A stretch of DNA of 64,000 bases, from the NCBI GenBank assembly GCA_964057225.1, contig OZ059897.1, forward strand, positions 18,042,001 through 18,106,000, read 5' to 3'. Source of the stretch: Auanema rhodensis (Eukaryota > Nematoda > Chromadorea > Rhabditida > Rhabditidae). Both the position numbers and the translations under genes were made by a program. The notes beneath the pieces were generated by a model. That model did not search any database. It saw nothing but the letters and a program-made list of their open reading frames with translations, and was not told where the DNA came from. Shown one piece after another: positions 55,901 through 64,000 of the stretch. Position 1 is the stretch's first letter; every line of letters starts with the position of its first letter.

Positions 55901-58900
55901 TCGACGCAGCTTAAAAATCCGCATCGAATGCACTATACTACATTGAGAAACGCTTGATACAAAAATTAGTTATGATCGTTTGAAAAATGATGCATTAGTG
56001 TATGTTGAGTTTCCATGTACACTCAACATTGCTTCCAAAAACATTTTGACAAAAATTTTTTCGAAAAATTTCAAAATAATTTAGCAAAAAGTAGATGTTT
56101 TTAGATTCCATTTTTCAAGGCAAAGACGATGGACAATGTTATTCAACGAAAAAATTAATTCTTCAGGGTGAAAATCGAGGATATAAGTGTGAACTTATAT
56201 CAGTTGATATCTCGGTGCATTTTTAAGCTAGCGCAAATCTGATGACACAGATCGACGCAGCTTAAAAATCCGCATCGAATGCACTATACTACATTGAGAA
56301 ACGCTTAATACAAAAATTAGTTATAATCGTTTGAAAAATGATGCATTAGTGTATGTTGAGTTTCCATGTACACTCAACATTGCTTCCAAAAACATTTTGA
56401 CAAAAATTTTTTCGAAAAATTTCAAAATAATTTAGCAAAAAGTAGATGTTTTTAGATTCCATTTTTCAAGGCAAAGACGATGGACAATGTTATTCAACGA
56501 AAAAATTAATTCTTCAGGGTGAAAATCGAAGATATAAGTGTGAACTTATATCAGTTGATATCTCGGTGCATTTTTAAGCTAGCGCAAATCTGATAACACA
56601 GATCGACGCAGCTTAAAAATCCGCATCGAATGCACTATACTACATTGAGAAACGCTTAATACAAAAATTAGTTATAATCGTTTGAAAAATGATGCATTAG
56701 TGTATGTTGAGTTTCCATGTACACTCAACATTGCTTCCAAAAACATTTTGACAAAAACTTTTTCGAAAAATTTCAAAATAATTTAGCAAAAAGTAGATGT
56801 TTTTAGATTCCATTTTTCAAGGCAAAGACGATGGACAATGTTATTCAACGAAAAAATTAATTCTTCAGGGTGAAAATCGAAGATATAAGTGTGAACTTAT
56901 ATCAGTTGATATCTCGGTGCATTTTTAAGCTAGCGTAAATCTGATAACACAGATCGACGCAGCTTAAAAATCCGCATCGAATGCACTATACTACATTGAG
57001 AAACGCTTAATACAAAAATTAGTTATAATCGTTTGAAAAATGATGCATTAGTGTATGTTGAGTTTCCATGTACACTCAACATTGCTTCCAAAAACATTTT
57101 GACAAAAATTTTTTCGAAAAATTTCAAAATAATTTAGCAAAAAGTAGATGTTTTTAGATTCCATTTTTCAAGGCAAAGACGATGGACAATGTTATTCAAC
57201 GAAAAAATTAATTCTTCAGGGTGAAAATCGAAGATATAAGTGTGAACTTATATCAGTTGATATCTCGGTGCATTTTTAAGCTAGCGCAAATCTGATAACA
57301 CAGATCGACGCAGCTTAAAAATCCGCATCGAATGCACTATACTACATTGAGAAACGCTTAATACAAAAATTAGTTATAATCGTTTGAAAAATGATGCATT
57401 AGTGTATGTTGAGTTTCCATGTACACTCAACATTGCTTCCAAAAACATTTTGACAAAAATTTTTTCGAAAAATTTCAAAATAATTTAGCAAAAAGTAGAT
57501 GTTTTTAGATTCCATTTTTCAAGGCAAAGACGATGGACAATGTTATTCAACGAAAAAATTAATTCTTCAGGGTGAAAATCGAAGATATAAGTGTGAACTT
57601 ATATCAGTTGATATCTCGGTGCATTTTTAAGCTAGCGTAAATCTGATAACACAGATCGACGCAGCTTAAAAATCCGCATCGAATGCACTATACTACATTG
57701 AGAAACGCTTAATACAAAAATTAGTTATAATCGTTTGAAAAATGATGCATTAGTGTATGTTGAGTTTCCATGTACACTCAACATTGCTTCCAAAAACATT
57801 TTGACAAAAATTTTTTCGAAAAATTTCAAAATAATTTAGCAAAAAGTAGATGTTTTTAGATTCCATTTTTCAAGGCAAAGACGATGGACAATGTTATTCA
57901 ACGAAAAAATTAATTCTTCAGGGTGAAAATCGAAGATATAAGTGTGAACTTATATCAGTTGATATCTCGGTGCATTTTTAAGCTAGCGCAAATCTGATAA
58001 CACAGATCGACGCAGCTTAAAAATCCGCATCGAATGCACTATACTACATTGAGAAACGCTTAATACAAAAATTAGTTATAATCGTTTGAAAAATGATGCA
58101 TTAGTGTATGTTGAGTTTCCATGTACACTCAACATTGCTTCCAAAAACATTTTGACAAAAATTTTTTCGAAAAATTTCAAAATAATTTAGCAAAAAGTAG
58201 ATGTTTTTAGATTCCATTTTTCAAGGCAAAGACGATGGACAATGTTATTCAACGAAAAAATTAATTCTTCAGGGTGAAAATCGAGGATATAAGTGTGAAC
58301 TTATATCAGTTGATATCTCGGTGCATTTTTAAGCTAGCGCAAATCTGATAACACAGATCGACGCAGCTTAAAAATCCGCATCGAATGCACTATACTACAT
58401 CGAGAAACGCTCAATACAAAAATTAGTTATAATCGTTTGAAAAATGATGCATTAGTGTATGTTGAGTTTCCATGTACACTTAACATTGCTTCCAAAAACA
58501 TTTTGACAAAAATTTTTTCGAAAAATTTCAAAATAGTTTACCAAAAAGTAGATGTTTTTAGATTCCATTTTTCAAGGCAAAGACGATGGACAATGTTATT
58601 CAACGAAAAAATTAATTCTTCAGGGTGAAAATCGAAGATATAAGTGTGAACTTATATCAGTTGATATCTCGGTGCATTTTTAAGCTAGCGTAAATCTGAT
58701 AACACAGATCGACGCAGCTTAAAAATCCGCATCGAATGCACTATACTACATTGAGAAACGCTTAATACAAAAATTAGTTATAATCGTTTGAAAAATGATG
58801 CATTAGTGTATGTTGAGTTTCCATGTACACTCAACATTGCTTCCAAAAACATTTTGACAAAAATTTTTTCGAAAAATTTCAAAATAATTTAGCAAAAAGT

Positions 58901-61900
58901 AGATGTTTTTAGATTCCATTTTTCAAGGCAAAGACGATGGACAATGTTATTCAACGAAAAAATTAATTCTTCAGGGTGAAAATCGAAGATATAAGTGTGA
59001 ACTTATATCAGTTGATATCTCGGTGCATTTTTAAGCTAGCGCAAATCTGATAACACAGATCGACGCAGCTTAAAAATCCGCATCGAATGCACTATACTAC
59101 ATTGAGAAACGCTTAATACAAAAATTAGTTATAATCGTTTGAAAAATGATGCATTAGTGTATGTTGAGTTTCCATGTACACTCAACATTGCTTCCAAAAA
59201 CATTTTGACAAAAATTTTTTCGAAAAATTTCAAAATAATTTAGCAAAAAGTAGATGTTTTTAGATTCCATTTTTCAAGGCAAAGACGATGGACAATGTTA
59301 TTCAACGAAAAAATTAATTCTTCAGGGTGAAAATCGAGGATATAAGTGTGAACTTATATCAGTTGATATCTCGGTGCATTTTTAAGCTAGCGTAAATCTG
59401 ATAACACAGATCGACGCAGCTTAAAAATCCGCATCGAATGCACTATACTACATTGAGAAACGCTTAATACAAAAATTAGTTATAATCGTTTGAAAAATGA
59501 TGCATTAGTGTATGTTGAGTTTCCATGTACACTTAACATTGCTTCCAAAAACATTTTGACAAAAATTTTTTCGAAAAATTTCAAAATAGTTTACCAAAAA
59601 GTAGATGTTTTTAGATTCCATTTTTCAAGGCAAAGACGATGGACAATGTTATTCAACGAAAAAATTAATTCTTCAGGGTGAAAATCGAAGATATAAGTGT
59701 GAACTTATATCAGTTGATATCTCGGTGCATTTTTAAGCTAGCGTAAATCTGATAACACAGATCGACGCAGCTTAAAAATCCGCATCGAATGCACTATACT
59801 ACATTGAGAAACGCTTAATACAAAAATTAGTTATAATCGTTTGAAAAATGATGCATTAGTGTATGTTGAGTTTCCATGTACACTCAACATTGCTTCCAAA
59901 AACATTTTGACAAAAATTTTTTCGAAAAATTTCAAAATAATTTAGCAAAAAGTAGATGTTTTTAGATTCCATTTTTCAAGGCAAAGACGATGGACAATGT
60001 TATTCAACGAAAAAATTAATTCTTCAGGGTGAAAATCGAAGATATAAGTGTGAACTTATATCAGTTGATATCTCGGTGCATTTTTAAGCTAGCGCAAATC
60101 TGATAACACAGATCGACGCAGCTTAAAAATCCGCATCGAATGCACTATACTACATTGAGAAACGCTTAATACAAAAATTAGTTATAATCGTTTGAAAAAT
60201 GATGCATTAGTGTATGTTGAGTTTCCATGTACACTCAACATTGCTTCCAAAAACATTTTGACAAAAATTTTTTCGAAAAATTTCAAAATAATTTAGCAAA
60301 AAGTAGATGTTTTTAGATTCCATTTTTCAAGGCAAAGACGATGGACAATGTTATTCAACGAAAAAATTAATTCTTCAGGGTGAAAATCGAGGATATAAGT
60401 GTGAACTTATATCAGTTGATATCTCGGTGCATTTTTAAGCTAGCGTAAATCTGATAACACAGATCGACGCAGCTTAAAAATCCGCATCGAATGCACTATA
60501 CTACATTGAGAAACGCTTAATACAAAAATTAGTTATAATCGTTTGAAAAATGATGCATTAGTGTATGTTGAGTTTCCATGTACACTTAACATTGCTTCCA
60601 AAAACATTTTGACAAAAATTTTTTCGAAAAATTTCAAAATAGTTTACCAAAAAGTAGATGTTTTTAGATTCCATTTTTCAAGGCAAAGACGATGGACAAT
60701 GTTATTCAACGAAAAAATTAATTCTTCAGGGTGAAAATCGAAGATATAAGTGTGAACTTATATCAGTTGATATCTCGGTGCATTTTTAAGCTAGCGTAAA
60801 TCTGATAACACAGATCGACGCAGCTTAAAAATCCGCATCGAATGCACTATACTACATTGAGAAACGCTTAATACAAAAATTAGTTATAATCGTTTGAAAA
60901 ATGATGCATTAGTGTATGTTGAGTTTCCATGTACACTCAACATTGCTTCCAAAAACATTTTGACAAAAATTTTTTCGAAAAATTTCAAAATAATTTAGCA
61001 AAAAGTAGATGTTTTTAGATTCCATTTTTCAAGGCAAAGACGATGGACAATGTTATTCAACGAAAAAATTAATTCTTCAGGGTGAAAATCGAAGATATAA
61101 GTGTGAACTTATATCAGTTGATATCTCGGTGCATTTTTAAGCTAGCGTAAATCTGATAACACAGATCGACGCAGCTTAAAAATCCGCATCGAATGCACTA
61201 TACTACATTGAGAAACGCTTAATACAAAAATTAGTTATAATCGTTTGAAAAATGATGCATTAGTGTATGTTGAGTTTCCATGTACACTTAACATTGCTTC
61301 CAAAAACATTTTGACAAAAATTTTTTCGAAAAATTTCAAAATAATTTAGCAAAAAGTAGATGTTTTTAGATTCCATTTTTCAAGGCAAAGACGATGGACA
61401 ATGTTATTCAACGAAAAAATTAATTCTTCAGGGTGAAAATCGAAGATATAAGTGTGAACTTATATCAGTTGATATCTCGGTGCATTTTTAAGCTAGCGTA
61501 AATCTGATAACACAGATCGACGCAGCTTAAAAATCCGCATCGAATGCACTATACTACATTGAGAAACGCTTAATACAAAAATTAGTTATAATCGTTTGAA
61601 AAATGATGCATTAGTGTATGTTGAGTTTCCATGTACACTCAACATTGCTTCCAAAAACATTTTGACAAAAATTTTTTCGAAAAATTTCAAAATAATTTAG
61701 CAAAAAGTAGATGTTTTTAGATTCCATTTTTCAAGGCAAAGACGATGGACAATGTTATTCAACGAAAAAATTAATTCTTCAGGGTGAAAATCGAAGATAT
61801 AAGTGTGAACTTATATCAGTTGATATCTCGGTGCATTTTTAAGCTAGCGAAAATCTGATAACACAGATCGACGCAGCTTAAAAATCCGCATCGAATGCAC

Positions 61901-64000
61901 TATACTACATTGAGAAACGCTTAATACAAAAATTAGTTATAATCGTTTGAAAAATGATGCATTAGTGTATGTTGAGTTTCCATGTACACTCAACATTGCT
62001 TCCAAAAACATTTTGACAAAAATTTTTTCGAAAAATTTCAAAATAATTTAGCAAAAAGTAGATGTTTTTAGATTCCATTTTTCAAGGCAAAGACGATGGA
62101 CAATGTTATTCAACGAAAAAATTAATTCTTCAGGGTGAAAATCGAGGATATAAGTGTGAACTTATATCAGTTGATATCTCGGTGCATTTTTAAGCTAGCG
62201 CAAATCTGATAACACAGATCGACGCAGCTTAAAAATCCGCATCGAATGCACTATACTACATCGAGAAACGCTCAATACAAAAATTAGTTATAATCGTTTG
62301 AAAAATGATGCATTAGTGTATGTTGAGTTTCCATGTACACTCAACATTGCTTCCAAAAACATTTTGACAAAAATTTTTTCGAAAAATTTCAAAATAGTTT
62401 AGCAAAAAGTAGATGTTTTTAGATTCCATTTTTCAAGGCAAAGACGATGGACAATGTTATTCAACGAAAAAATTAATTCTTCAGGGTGAAAATCGAAGAT
62501 ATAAGTGTGAACTTATATCAGTTGATATCTCGGTGCATTTTTAAGCTAGCGCAAATCTGATAACACAGATCGACGCAGCTTAAAAATCCGCATCGAATGC
62601 ACTATACTACATTGAGAAACGCTTAATACAAAAATTAGTTATAATCGTTTGAAAAATGATGCATTAGTGTATGTTGAGTTTCCATGTACACTCAACATTG
62701 CTTCCAAAAACATTTTGACAAAAATTTTTTCGAAAAATTTCAAAATAATTTAGCAAAAAGTAGATGTTTTTAGATTCCATTTTTCAAGGCAAAGACGATG
62801 GACAATGTTATTCAACGAAAAAATTAATTCTTCAGGGTGAAAATCGAAGATATAAGTGTGAACTTATATCAGTTGATATCTCGGTGCATTTTTAAGCTAG
62901 CGTAAATCTGATAACACAGATCGACGCAGCTTAAAAATCCGCATCGAATGCACTATACTACATTGAGAAACGCTTAATACAAAAATTAGTTATAATCGTT
63001 TGAAAAATGATGCATTAGTGTATGTTGAGTTTCCATGTACACTCAACATTGCTTCCAAAAACATTTTGACAAAAATTTTTTCGAAAAATTTCAAAATAAT
63101 TTAGCAAAAAGTAGATGTTTTTAGATTCCATTTTTCAAGGCAAAGACGATGGACAATGTTATTCAACGAAAAAATTAATTCTTCAGGGTGAAAATCGAAG
63201 ATATAAGTGTGAACTTATATCAGTTGATATCTCGGTGCATTTTTAAGCTAGCGCAAATCTGATAACACAGATCGACGCAGCTTAAAAATCCGCATCGAAT
63301 GCACTATACTACATTGAGAAACGCTTAATACAAAAATTAGTTATAATCGTTTGAAAAATGATGCATTAGTGTATGTTGAGTTTCCATGTACACTCAACAT
63401 TGCTTCCAAAAACATTTTGACAAAAATTTTTTCGAAAAATTTCAAAATAATTTAGCAAAAAGTAGATGTTTTTAGATTCCATTTTTCAAGGCAAAGACGA
63501 TGGACAATGTTATTCAACGAAAAAATTAATTCTTCAGGGTGAAAATCGAGGATATAAGTGTGAACTTATATCAGTTGATATCTCGGTGCATTTTTAAGCT
63601 AGCGCAAATCTGATAACACAGATCGACGCAGCTTAAAAATCCGCATCGAATGCACTATACTACATCGAGAAACGCTCAATACAAAAATTAGTTATAATCG
63701 TTTGAAAAATGATGCATTAGTGTATGTTGAGTTTCCATGTACACTTAACATTGCTTCCAAAAACATTTTGACAAAAATTTTTTCGAAAAATTTCAAAATA
63801 GTTTACCAAAAAGTAGATGTTTTTAGATTCCATTTTTCAAGGCAAAGACGATGGACAATGTTATTCAACGAAAAAATTAATTCTTCAGGGTGAAAATCGA
63901 AGATATAAGTGTGAACTTATATCAGTTGATATCTCGGTGCATTTTTAAGCTAGCGTAAATCTGATAACACAGATCGACGCAGCTTAAAAATCCGCATCGA
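34969..64000. repeat. 351-bp satellite array, block 4, with higher-order repeats
   Basis: About 82.7 monomers running off the window end, resuming in register (35147 = array coordinate 33 x 351 + 1). One monomer near 37396 is 350 bp (ATTAGTAATTTTGAG for ATTAGTGTATGTTGAG), which accounts for the 1-bp phase shift of all later monomers. Higher-order blocks from shared rare variants: 1755 bp (5-mer) for 38430/40185 and 39376/41131; 1404 bp (4-mer) for 44081/45485; 2457 bp (7-mer) for 52241/54698 and 53124/55581, plus one extra monomer before 56241; 1053 bp (3-mer) for 58437/59490/60543. Confidence 0.98.

Overview
This is eukaryotic DNA, most likely from a nematode. The strongest clue is an intron-containing gene at 16782-18281. 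It has the layout and signature residues of the nematode Srh/Str serpentine chemoreceptor superfamily, and its introns are mostly 40-48 bp. If that gene was acquired by horizontal transfer, the host assignment weakens.

The background is one tandem satellite array with a 351-bp monomer, about 115 copies in the window (1-6119, 19329-20586, 26506-30548, 34969-64000). Subtracting the three insertions and their target duplications puts the satellite segments back in exact 351-bp register across all three junctions. The only length variant I infer is one 350-bp monomer near 37400. The array has higher-order blocks of 3, 4, 5 and 7 monomers. Each monomer carries three strong inverted repeats.

Three mobile elements interrupt the array. 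(1) 6120-19328 is a 13.2-kb Maverick/Polinton with AG...CT ends, terminal inverted repeats and a 6-bp target duplication (TATGTT). It encodes a chromodomain integrase, FtsK/HerA-type packaging ATPase, minor and major capsid proteins, an adenovirus-type protease, a C2H2 zinc-finger protein, a pVI-like protein and several unknowns, but no DNA polymerase. Its right third starts at an internal, same-orientation TIR copy and carries the chemoreceptor-like gene. (2) 20587-26505 is a 5.9-kb defective Polinton (duplication TCAGTT). It has 912-bp TIRs and only a ten-exon protein-primed DNA polymerase B gene, cut off after palm motif A exactly where the inverted terminal copy begins. (3) 30549-34968 is a 4.4-kb, apparently complete DIRS-type tyrosine-recombinase retrotransposon with inverted terminal repeats, an internal complementary region, one long gag-like/RT/RNase H reading frame and an overlapping recombinase frame, bounded by ATT at both ends.

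How the parts relate: element 1 has the virion and integration genes but no polymerase, and element 2 has only part of a polymerase. Neither looks autonomous. The DIRS element could be. No ordinary host gene is visible outside the mobile elements.
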